The notes beneath the pieces are model-generated. The model did not search any database and was not told the DNA's origin. It saw only the letters and a program-made list of their open reading frames with translations. The translations under genes were made by a program, and so were the position numbers. This document shows positions 35,106 through 44,934 of a DNA stretch of 64,000 bases, piece after piece; the stretch's first letter is position 1; every line of letters begins with the position of its first letter. Source of the DNA: Mycobacterium simulans (GTDB lineage: Bacteria > Actinomycetota > Actinomycetes > Mycobacteriales > Mycobacteriaceae). Location of the stretch: positions 409,978 to 473,977 of the forward strand of contig NZ_OCVX01000005.1 in NCBI RefSeq assembly GCF_900232995.1, given 5' to 3'.

Positions 35106-35243
35106 CTTGGCAGGTTATCGGAGTCGCCGGACAGGTCAGCGAGTGCCGCGGCCGCGTTGCTTGGAACCAGATTTGTCATCACGAATTCTTGCCGCGCTCA
35201 GCAAGAGGCACACTTTCGGTCGCACACAATAAAGACAGGACGC

Positions 35244-35822
35244 CTGGTCACCCCCGCATTCGCGGGGAACATGGCCGCTGTTTCAGCGTCCGTTTCGACG
35301 GGCCAGGATCATCCCCTCTTGCGCGGGGAGAATCTTTGCTGCTGAGTTGATAGTAATGGGCGGATCGACAAAGACTGATGTTGCATCCGCGAGGCGTCTG
35401 CCTACTCTATGTCGGCGGCACCTGAAAACTGACCCCGGCGCGGCAAGGTGGTTTCTAGGGCGGAATCACCTGCTCACTTTTCGACCGGAGCCGACACCTA
35501 GATCAATCCCGCGTTCGCCGAGTAACACGACGTGCCATTAGGCCCAGCGGCGCGGACCTTGGGATCACCTCCCGCCTTCCGCGGAGGACCACACCATGAT
35601 CCTTGTGCACAACGGCCACCTGATCAGATCATCCCCGCATCCGCGGGGAACGCTCCGAGGGGGATCCACTCGATCTTCTCGAAGTACCGATCACCCCCGC
35701 ATTCGCGGGGAACACTACCGGTGGGATATCAACACCACGGGTTGGGCCGGATCATCCCCGCGTTCGCGGGGAACACGTGTCCATTGAAAACGAACGAACA
35801 GCCGGCGCCCGATCATCCGGGC
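35244..35822 (-). CRISPR. Degenerate trailer end of the CRISPR array
   Basis: Decaying repeat copies begin at 35244, 35305, about 35371 (remnant), 35499, 35561, 35625, 35687 and 35748, with increasing divergence away from the leader. At 35809, exactly one period after the last, only a 10-nt repeat start (CCGATCATCC) is present before the first full copy at 35823. Divergence at the leader-distal end is normal for old spacers. The stretch is interrupted by an IS21-like insertion (35410-35496). Confidence 0.85.
35410..35496. mobile_element. Miniature IS21-like element or two-ended remnant
   Basis: TGTCGGC (35410-35416) and GCCGACA (35490-35496) form terminal inverted repeats enclosing 87 bp. 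Inside, CACCTGAAAACTGACCCC and, inverted at the other end, GGTCGAAAAGTGAGCAGGTG resemble the sub-terminal repeats of IS21-family ends. There is no room for istA/istB, so it is a deletion derivative or non-autonomous form. No exact target duplication is visible. It interrupts the array trailer. Confidence 0.55.
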
Positions 35823-38800
35823 GGGATCATCCCCGCATTCGCGGGGAAAACTAAATATAACGGGAATGGAACAATTCAATCAACGGATCATCCCCGCATT
35901 CGCGGGGAAAACTTTCTCGCTACGGCCGGCAGTTACTCGATGAGCGGATCATCCCCGCATTCGCGGGGAAAACCTACACCCATGGGTCTACGGGCTCGAC
36001 GAACACGGATCATCCCCGCATTCGCGGGGAAAACGCACGCAATTCCTCCGCCCGGTCCCGGGACATCGGATCATCCCCGCATTCGCGGGGAAAACGGACT
36101 CGGGGATTGGCGCCCGCGGTACGGGACCGGATCATCCCCGCATTCGCGGGGAAAACCGTTGCAGTTTTTGCATGCGCCTTGCAGGTTGCGGATCATCCCC
36201 GCATTCGCGGGGAAAACCGTCAACGAGTTGTCCTTGACGTCTTCCCACCAGGATCATCCCCGCATTCGCGGGGAAAACGCGCTCGAGAACCGCGCCGAAA
36301 TGATGGACCGCGGATCATCCCCGCATTCGCGGGGAAAACCCGCCGAAGAATTCGGGAACCTTTTTGGTGAACGGATCATCCCCGCATTCGCGGGGAAAAC
36401 CATTTCGTACCTTCTTAGGAGAGTGTTCCAGCAGGATCATCCCCGCATTCGCGGGGAAAACCTCATTGCGCAAGAGAAAGCCCCTCCCTACGACGGATCA
36501 TCCCCGCATTCGCGGGGAAAACGCCGGGTGCGGTGTCGCGAGCTGGACGATGGCCGGATCATCCCCGCATTCGCGGGGAAAACTCGGGCGTGCGCGCGGC
36601 GACCTTCTCCGCGAACGGATCATCCCCGCATTCGCGGGGAAAACGGTCAACGACATTGCCCGGAATTCCTCAACGGCAGGATCATCCCCGCATTCGCGGG
36701 GAAAACTCAATCACCACGGTCGTCTTCAACGACGGGCGCGGATCATCCCCGCATTCGCGGGGAAAACCCATGGCGGGACACGACAACCTCGCCACCACGC
36801 GGATCATCCCCGCATTCGCGGGGAAAACTCGTCCATCCAGGTCGGCTCGACCCAATAAAGCGGATCATCCCCGCATTCGCGGGGAAAACCACCGGTATGC
36901 CATCGCGGGTTAGCGCTGATACGGATCATCCCCGCATTCGCGGGGAAAACCCTCTCGAAATTCACCGCGAACGCGCGAGGCTCGGATCATCCCCGCATTC
37001 GCGGGGAAAACGCGCTCGGTGATTGCCGTCATTGCGTGATTTCCGGATCATCCCCGCATTCGCGGGGAAAACTTCGGTTACGTAGTCGAAATCGCTACGA
37101 ACATCGGATCATCCCCGCATTCGCGGGGAAAACGCCATAGTCACGCGCTCTAAGGCTTCCCACCCCGGATCATCCCCGCATTCGCGGGGAAAACCTCGGC
37201 TACCTTCTCCACACCCACACGTGCTCCGGATCATCCCCGCATTCGCGGGGAAAACGCACTTGTGGAAACTCAAGCCACCGAACTTTACGGATCATCCCCG
37301 CATTCGCGGGGAAAACAAGGAAGTACAGGACCACGCTTTTGGCGTCGTCGGATCATCCCCGCATTCGCGGGGAAAACTGCTGGCCGTGACCGCTCGGCGT
37401 TGCGGGTGTCGGATCATCCCCGCATTCGCGGGGAAAACCACGGGCGCCCTATCGTCGAGGTAACGAATGACGGATCATCCCCGCATTCGCGGGGAAAACC
37501 CATCGGCCATCGTGTCCAGGATGTTGGAGAGCGGATCATCCCCGCATTCGCGGGGAAAACACATGCTGGCGGCTGAGCTTGATGATCTGTTCAGGATCAT
37601 CCCCGCATTCGCGGGGAAAACCTCGGCGTACTCGTCTTTGCGGGTGGTCATGTCGGATCATCCCCGCATTCGCGGGGAAAACCATGCGCACCGCCAACGG
37701 GTGAGACGTAACCACGGATCATCCCCGCATTCGCGGGGAAAACGCATTGCGTTGCGTGCGTGAGATACCCATGACCGGATCATCCCCGCATTCGCGGGGA
37801 AAACTAGCCGGATGGCTGTCGAGTCCTGCCCAATTACGGATCATCCCCGCATTCGCGGGGAAAACACGTTCACGCCGATAGCCGGGCTGATCGACAACGG
37901 ATCATCCCCGCATTCGCGGGGAAAACATCAAGAGGGCAACGACATTGACTGGGCGAAGCGGATCATCCCCGCATTCGCGGGGAAAACCGAAGACGGGGTG
38001 ATCACCAGTGTCGGCGGTACGGATCATCCCCGCATTCGCGGGGAAAACTCGACAACGCCATCGCCAGATACGAGTGGGTTCGGATCATCCCCGCATTCGC
38101 GGGGAAAACGTGTACGTCGAGGCAGCGGCCCGGCTGGGCGACGGATCATCCCCGCATTCGCGGGGAAAACGTACACGGTCCCATTCCAGGCCCAGTAGCT
38201 CGCGGATCATCCCCGCATTCGCGGGGAAAACGGTCCAGTGCCAAGGTTGACTAGAAGCACTAGCGGATCATCCCCGCATTCGCGGGGAAAACTTCGTCAT
38301 CCGATACCTGCGCGACCATCCCGGCGGATCATCCCCGCATTCGCGGGGAAAACGCATGGACAGGATTCGAGGGCGACCCGCAAGCCGGATCATCCCCGCA
38401 TTCGCGGGGAAAACGTCTCAGGTCTCCGCAATCGAGATTGATTTGACGGATCATCCCCGCATTCGCGGGGAAAACGAGGATCTGCTGGCGATGCTTTACG
38501 ACGACCTCGGATCATCCCCGCATTCGCGGGGAAAACCTCAGGTTGAACTTCTTGCTGGCAGGGAAGGCCGGATCATCCCCGCATTCGCGGGGAAAACGCG
38601 TGAGCGTCGAAACCGATTGGATATACGAGCGGATCATCCCCGCATTCGCGGGGAAAACGTAGGGCAGCGCGACCAGCATCCACAGAAACGCGGATCATCC
38701 CCGCATTCGCGGGGAAAACCTTCTCCATCATCTGAACGACGCTCTGTAGCACGGATCATCCCCGCATTCGCGGGGAAAACGCAACTGAGCAGCACAAGCC

Positions 38801-41800
38801 TTGGGCTTGATCCGGATCATCCCCGCATTCGCGGGGAAAACGAGATTGCCTGGCCCTGGCCCTTGACTTACCCGGGATCATCCCCGCATTCGCGGGGAAA
38901 ACGCTGTGACCCAGACCAGCACCACCATGGACACCGGATCATCCCCGCATTCGCGGGGAAAACGGTGGCTGGTTGCGGGTGCGCCAGGGGGCGAACGGAT
39001 CATCCCCGCATTCGCGGGGAAAACGGCTGAGATCGTCGGGGGCAGCGTCCTGATCACGGATCATCCCCGCATTCGCGGGGAAAACTGGACGCAGCTGGGC
39101 CTGGCCACGGTGACCTGCGGATCATCCCCGCATTCGCGGGGAAAACTTGCGGGTGATCATCCCCTCACGGATCGCATCCGGATCATCCCCGCATTCGCGG
39201 GGAAAACCCTCCCCACGTCGGCGAGTTCGGGTCGGGCGACGGATCATCCCCGCATTCGCGGGGAAAACTTGCGGGTGATCATCCCCTCACGGATCGCATC
39301 CGGATCATCCCCGCATTCGCGGGGAAAACCCTCCCCACGTCGGCGAGTTCGGGTCGGGCGACGGATCATCCCCGCATTCGCGGGGAAAACTTGCGGGTGA
39401 TCATCCCCTCACGGATCGCATCCGGATCATCCCCGCATTCGCGGGGAAAACCCTCCCCACGTCGGCGAGTTCGGGTCGGGCGACGGATCATCCCCGCATT
39501 CGCGGGGAAAACGCGTCGGGGTGCTCGTGAACAACCATGGCCATCGGATCATCCCCGCATTCGCGGGGAAAACGGCCGGACTGAAGTACATGGCCGAAAT
39601 CCAAACGGATCATCCCCGCATTCGCGGGGAAAACGGACGAACTGGCATGATGCGTTCCACCAAATGCGGATCATCCCCGCATTCGCGGGGAAAACCGGGC
39701 TCACACCTCGGGCGCGGGCCACCCACTCGGATCATCCCCGCATTCGCGGGGAAAACAGCAAGTCCCTGGCCTCAAGCGTCACTTCGAGCGGATCATCCCC
39801 GCATTCGCGGGGAAAACCGTCGCCCATTGGGCCGGCGGTACCTCACCGGCGGATCATCCCCGCATTCGCGGGGAAAACCGGGAGCAGGTGTCGGTGCTAG
39901 ATGTGCAGTGCGGATCATCCCCGCATTCGCGGGGAAAACGTCGCGCTGGGCTTATCGGCGACGGTGCCATCCGGATCATCCCCGCATTCGCGGGGAAAAC
40001 TCAGTGACATCGCGGCTGAACCCGTAGACACCCGGATCATCCCCGCATTCGCGGGGAAAACGTTTTCGTCGAGTATCTGTTGGTGTTGCGCGGCGGATCA
40101 TCCCCGCATTCGCGGGGAAAACCCATGCGGCGGTAATGCTGCCGATCAATCTCACGGATCATCCCCGCATTCGCGGGGAAAACCCCACGAACTCGTCGAG
40201 CACCTGCCGCGACAGCGGATCATCCCCGCATTCGCGGGGAAAACGACACCGGGCCACGCCCGTGACCGCGACGGTGCGGATCATCCCCGCATTCGCGGGG
40301 AAAACAGGCTACGGCACGCCACAGACCCTGTTGAGGCGGGATCATCCCCGCATTCGCGGGGAAAACGCGGAAGGTTTCGTGCCTATCCACGCTGACGACT
40401 GGATCATCCCCGCATTCGCGGGGAAAACGGCTTGAGGCGCGTGGCCCGAATTTCGTCGCTCGGATCATCCCCGCATTCGCGGGGAAAACCTCCTCTTGTG
40501 TCATACCAGCGGTTACCCGCGCGGATCATCCCCGCATTCGCGGGGAAAACCGGATACAGGCTGTTGCGGGGATTTGCATGACCGGATCATCCCCGCATTC
40601 GCGGGGAAAACATGGCCCGGCAATATTTGGTCAACGGCGTGGACGGATCATCCCCGCATTCGCGGGGAAAACAAAGCGGTTCATCAGCAGGGTAGCACGT
40701 TGAACGGATCATCCCCGCATTCGCGGGGAAAACGCCCGGATGCGCGCTCTTCTCAATAGTGACGACGGATCATCCCCGCATTCGCGGGGAAAACGGCACC
40801 ATGGCCTCTCGTGGGTTGTTGCTCAACGGATCATCCCCGCATTCGCGGGGAAAACGACGAAATCGTCGAATCTGCTCGCCCCGTTCCCGGATCATCCCCG
40901 CATTCGCGGGGAAAACGACGACTTCATCGACTCCACCGCCGATCTGGTCGGATCATCCCCGCATTCGCGGGGAAAACCGGATAAACACCTTCGCCGACGC
41001 CGGCGACATCGGATCATCCCCGCATTCGCGGGGAAAACCCGATCCCCATGTCGTCGCCCGCGCCCGCAACCGGATCATCCCCGCATTCGCGGGGAAAACC
41101 GTCGGGAAATCCCCTGCCTTCATTGGCAATCCGGATCATCCCCGCATTCGCGGGGAAAACTCAAGGTGAGTTAAATCAGTATTAGTCTCCGTCGGATCAT
41201 CCCCGCATTCGCGGGGAAAACATACATTCTTATGTTGATGGATTTCTGCAAGACGGATCATCCCCGCATTCGCGGGGAAAACTCCCGGCAGGATGAGATT
41301 TGGCTCTCCAATCGCGGATCATCCCCGCATTCGCGGGGAAAACCAACGGACCCTGAGATGGGTCAGGGGATCCGGCGGATCATCCCCGCATTCGCGGGGA
41401 AAACGCGGCCACGTCGTAGCTCCCGCACGCATTGCACGGATCATCCCCGCATTCGCGGGGAAAACTGGCTGCTGTGGTTGCTGCGGCTGCGGTTCGTCGG
41501 ATCATCCCCGCATTCGCGGGGAAAACGCAACCCGTGCATGACAGTACTTGAGACTGGCCGGATCATCCCCGCATTCGCGGGGAAAACGCATCACCATCTA
41601 CCGAGACCCCGAGATCACCGGATCATCCCCGCATTCGCGGGGAAAACACGACGAAACGCCTGACCGCTAAGGGTATTCCGGGATCATCCCCGCATTCGCG
41701 GGGAAAACGTACTCCGGTGCGCACGTCGCCGGGTCTGCGCCGGATCATCCCCGCATTCGCGGGGAAAACGCCGAGTAGTAGTGTCCAGTGCTTGCCGGAC

Positions 41801-42806
41801 GCGGATCATCCCCGCATTCGCGGGGAAAACGCGAAACCACCGTCTGCCGACCGAAATACCACCGGATCATCCCCGCATTCGCGGGGAAAACGTCACACCA
41901 CTACTGCGCGGCAGCATGATCGCCGGATCATCCCCGCATTCGCGGGGAAAACCCGAGAAGCTCCGGTATGAGCTCGCTCAGGAACGGATCATCCCCGCAT
42001 TCGCGGGGAAAACAGGTGGATCTGCCCGACTCTGTTCGCCATCACCGGATCATCCCCGCATTCGCGGGGAAAACGCGTGCGGCATCCTGTAACTCGGCCG
42101 CCTGGGCGGATCATCCCCGCATTCGCGGGGAAAACCCTGGATGCGGTACGGAACGCTGGTGAGCCGCTGGATCATCCCCGCATTCGCGGGGAAAACCTCG
42201 GCGTCCCCGGCATGCCAGATCGACGTGGCGGATCATCCCCGCATTCGCGGGGAAAACGACCAGCTCGCCGACCGCGGCTGCGGTCATGGCGGATCATCCC
42301 CGCATTCGCGGGGAAAACACCGCCTGCGAATCGCCCGCGAGTTCGCCCGACGGATCATCCCCGCATTCGCGGGGAAAACCACCACAAGAGAGGCCATCGA
42401 TGAAAGCCAAGCGGATCATCCCCGCATTCGCGGGGAAAACACCATGCCGGCGGCGGGGTTTTCAGTGATGTGCGGATCATCCCCGCATTCGCGGGGAAAA
42501 CCTATACGGCGACACCGGCGGCGCCTCTCGCTTCGGATCATCCCCGCATTCGCGGGGAAAACGGGTCAACATGCGGGTATTTTTCCCGGAAGTGCGGATC
42601 ATCCCCGCATTCGCGGGGAAAACCCGATATTGTGCGCGGCCAAGGCCTCGCCCAACGGATCATCCCCGCATTCGCGGGGAAAACCTCATCGATCGCCTTG
42701 ATGAGCAAGTCCCTGGCGGATCATCCCCGCATTCGCGGGGAAAACGCGCTACTGATTTCCTTGCTCGATTTCCCGCCCGGATCATCCCCGCATTCGCGGG
42801 GAAAAC
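35823..42806 (-). CRISPR. Type I-E CRISPR array, 115 repeats / 114 spacers
   Basis: Repeats recur every 61 bp from 35823 to the last at 42778-42806. On the transcribed (minus) strand the repeat starts GTTTTCCCCGCG and ends GGGGATGATCC(G), the E. coli I-E consensus type with a CCCCGCG.../...GCGGGG stem for Cas6e. Spacers are 32 nt, except three of 31 or 33 nt (ending at 36677, 40399 and 41618). By E. coli convention it is a 28-nt repeat plus a 33-nt spacer whose first base, G, comes from the PAM. Spacers range from very GC-rich to AT-rich (35852, 41161, 41222), pointing to varied foreign DNA. The count comes from reading the period along the whole array. Confidence 0.97.
39147..39512. repeat. 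Triplicated two-spacer block inside the CRISPR array
   Basis: Spacer A (39147-39178) and spacer B (39208-39239) recur in the same order at 39269/39330 and 39391/39452, giving a 122-bp unit three times over with identical repeats. This is segmental duplication by recombination within the array, not independent acquisition. Confidence 0.95.
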
Positions 42807-42884
42807 CCTTGCTGACCAGGCTAGTCGCGTGCCCAGCCCCCAAATTTCAATCGGTTCTTGCGTTGCGGGGTGATGAAGTTGCCT
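42807..42884 (-). promoter_or_regulatory. CRISPR leader
   Basis: The 78 bp between the cas2 stop codon and the first repeat is where the leader of a type I-E array lies. It holds a small stem-loop with a GCAA tetraloop overlapping the cas2 stop (42874-42887) and a short AT-richer tract (AAATTT at 42842-42847). No canonical IHF site is recognisable; mycobacteria use the unrelated mIHF. Array transcription could start here or read through from cas2. Confidence 0.7.
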
Positions 42885-43304
42885 TCATTGCTTTGGTTTC
42901 TTGAACCTCCTTCTCGCCTCCCGTCGCTTCCAAATCGTCTCCGAACCTACTCCGCCGGCTTGGCTCCTCGCGTGACCCGAGGACGGTCGGGTGTCTTTTT
43001 GTCTGGGTCGCGCGACCGGCACGTAGTCCGGCACGGTCTTTCTTCGCATCAAGGAAACACCTTCGTGGTCTACGGGTTCCCAGTCGTGGCCGTGAACCGC
43101 GAACGCGAGCCGTTGTTCGTTGCGCGCGGTGTACACCATCAAGGCGCGACCGTCGTTCACATATTCGACAACGCGCTGCCACATCAGCTCTCTAACTCGA
43201 GCCGATATGTGGCCCACAAAGACGCCCGGACTGATCTCGAGGAGCCACCGGGTCAGGTGGCCGCGCAAGCCGGTGGGAACGGCGGTGAGAACGACAACGG
43301 TCAA
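42885..43304 (-). CDS. cas2: Cas2, type I-E adaptation protein with extended C-terminus
   Basis: Cas2 forms the central dimer of the Cas1-Cas2 integrase that inserts new spacers at the leader-repeat junction. Residues 1-95 match the I-E (CT1978-type) Cas2 fold: MTVVVLTAVPTGLRGHLTRW, ISPGVFVGHISARVRELMW. At 139 residues it is about 45 longer than E. coli Cas2; the extra tail is Lys/Arg-rich (KRREARRRFKKPKQ) and may bind DNA. The start is TTG, overlapping the cas1 stop (TTGA). It is the last gene of the cas operon, next to the leader. Confidence 0.92.
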   Translation of the reverse strand: MTVVVLTAVPTGLRGHLTRWLLEISPGVFVGHISARVRELMWQRVVEYVNDGRALMVYTARNEQRLAFAVHGHDWEPVDHEGVSLMRRKTVPDYVPVARPRQKDTRPSSGHARSQAGGVGSETIWKRREARRRFKKPKQ

Positions 43305-44251
43305 AACTCGTCTCCATAACCGTACGACGTTCTCCCTGCCACAGTCTCCGCGCGCTCATCCCAGAGCGCGAGGACCTCGAAGTCGAGATAGTCCGCCGGA
43401 CCATCATCCGAATTCCCCACCAGCAGCCGCTGAATGTCTCCCGCACACCGACCCAGAAGTTTTAGGTCGTGCAAGCGATCTCGCATCCGTCGACGCGTCT
43501 CGGCGCCAATGTCGGCGGCAATCTCGGCGGCGACGTCGAAGGCCACCGGAATACTCAACTCTGCCTTGTACAGATCCGCGATGTCGTAGACGAACGAACG
43601 GTGATGGCCGGTGTGAATGAATCCAAGTGCCGGCGAGCAGCCAAGCGCCACGATGACGGAGTGGACGATCCCGTACAACGCCGCATTCGCCGCCGACAAC
43701 GCCTGATTGACGGCATCATCATCTTCCCAGGCTTCGATGTCATATGTTCGACGCGTCCATTCCACGCCCGTCCTTCGCGAATGTTCGCGGTAAACACTGC
43801 GCACCCGAGCACCTTCGCGCCCACGTAGCTGTTGCATGGTCAGGCCGGAGACATCTTCGTCGGGAAAGCGCATCTGATACATCGCCCTGGCAACTTGCAA
43901 ACGCGAGCGCGTGTTCGACACTGCCGCAGCTTGCGCATCCAGCAATCGTGAAGAACGCGAGAGAGTTTGGCCGTGGCCGTAGTAGCGCACGCCTCTTTCG
44001 CCGACCCACACCACCGTCGAACCGCTGTCAGACATCAGAAGTATCGCCTGATGCGTGATGGTTGTGCCAGGACCGAGAAGCAGTACACCCACCGATGCTG
44101 CCGGGACATGAACCGTGCCACGCTCGTCGGTGGCGGTGATGGCGTTGCTATCGCGATTAACCACACACCGCTCCAGGTATAGAAACGAGATCCGATCCGA
44201 TATCCGGACAAGCTCTTTGGACTCAGTGGGCCGACGTGCGATCGAGTTCAT
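43301..44251 (-). CDS. cas1: Cas1, type I-E spacer integrase
   Basis: Metal-dependent integrase/nuclease of spacer acquisition. From the ATG at 44251 (316 aa) the three catalytic residues are present: Glu146 in RGREGARVR, His213 in GFIHTG and Asp226 in VYDIADLYK, at the same spacing as E. coli E141, H208 and D221. The start overlaps the cas6e stop (ATGA), which is why I prefer it to an upstream in-frame codon at 44293. It appears intact, so the array may still grow. Confidence 0.94.
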   Translation of the reverse strand: MNSIARRPTESKELVRISDRISFLYLERCVVNRDSNAITATDERGTVHVPAASVGVLLLGPGTTITHQAILLMSDSGSTVVWVGERGVRYYGHGQTLSRSSRLLDAQAAAVSNTRSRLQVARAMYQMRFPDEDVSGLTMQQLRGREGARVRSVYREHSRRTGVEWTRRTYDIEAWEDDDAVNQALSAANAALYGIVHSVIVALGCSPALGFIHTGHHRSFVYDIADLYKAELSIPVAFDVAAEIAADIGAETRRRMRDRLHDLKLLGRCAGDIQRLLVGNSDDGPADYLDFEVLALWDERAETVAGRTSYGYGDEF

Positions 44252-44931
44252 CGCAGGCTGCTGCTTGGGCGAGCAAGGGTCAACAGACCACACCCATACG
44301 ACTTGGCCCGCCCGATACCTCGAGTCAATGATCGACGCAGAGCAGCAACGTCGCAGATCTCTAGATGGCCTTCGAATGTCGCAGTCGCGATGGTAACCTG
44401 TTGGTCTTTCCTGCGAAAACGCCGAATCGATCGGTGGACCACGGCGAGGTCGACGTCTCCGTCGGCATCCGCGGAGATGTCGCGTGGCACGAGATTGAAG
44501 CCCGCATCTTTCGCACGCTCAATGAGCCATCGCTCCTGCTGTTTGATGGTCACATGCCCTAAGGGCTTGGTGTCTTCCCAGCCCTGCCTACGGCCGTGCC
44601 GCACCGGATTAGCGGCAAGCCGAAATTGCCAGCGTTGCCCGCGCTGTAACGACGCCAGCAGCGAATCGTAGCAACGAGTTTCCCAGGTTTCGGTAGTTGG
44701 CCAACCCGCTTGTTCAACAAGGTGAGTGAAGTCCGGTCGATCCGGGCTCACGGCGTAAAGCACCACCCGATGTGTGTCATAGACGTCCAGTCGCCACAGC
44801 ACTCGACCTTCTTCGGTAGGTCGAGCGTCGGCAAACCCTGCCATGACGGCGGCGTGCATCGCTTGTGGCGACGACATCATTCGTCGTGCACCGCGGCGGC
44901 GTGTGTTGATCGTCATCTTTGTCAGAAACAT
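44248..44931 (-). CDS. cas6e: Cas6e (CasE), pre-crRNA endoribonuclease
   Basis: Cuts the long array transcript within each repeat stem and stays on the crRNA as a Cascade subunit. The 227-residue protein starts MFLTKMTIN, has His26 in QAMHAAVMAGF at the position of the E. coli catalytic His20, and ends with the Gly-rich loop RGIGRAKSYGCGLLTLAR that grips the repeat hairpin. It follows cas5 by 3 nt and overlaps cas1 by 4 nt. Confidence 0.93.
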   Translation of the reverse strand: MFLTKMTINTRRRGARRMMSSPQAMHAAVMAGFADARPTEEGRVLWRLDVYDTHRVVLYAVSPDRPDFTHLVEQAGWPTTETWETRCYDSLLASLQRGQRWQFRLAANPVRHGRRQGWEDTKPLGHVTIKQQERWLIERAKDAGFNLVPRDISADADGDVDLAVVHRSIRRFRRKDQQVTIATATFEGHLEICDVAALRRSLTRGIGRAKSYGCGLLTLARPSSSLR

Positions 44932-44934
44932 TCC

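Noticed and set aside
35106..35243. A possible leader at the ligA end of the array
   Set aside because: Repeats decay toward this end and the I-E repeat orientation points away from it; cas2 and the intact repeats place the leader at 42807-42884.
35532..42873. Dozens of open frames of 60-500 codons across the array, encoding repeated peptides such as DHPRIRGEN and IIPAFAGKT
   Set aside because: They are translations of the CRISPR repeat in its reading frames; the 61-bp period shifts frame every unit, and spacers lack stops by chance. They are not proteins.
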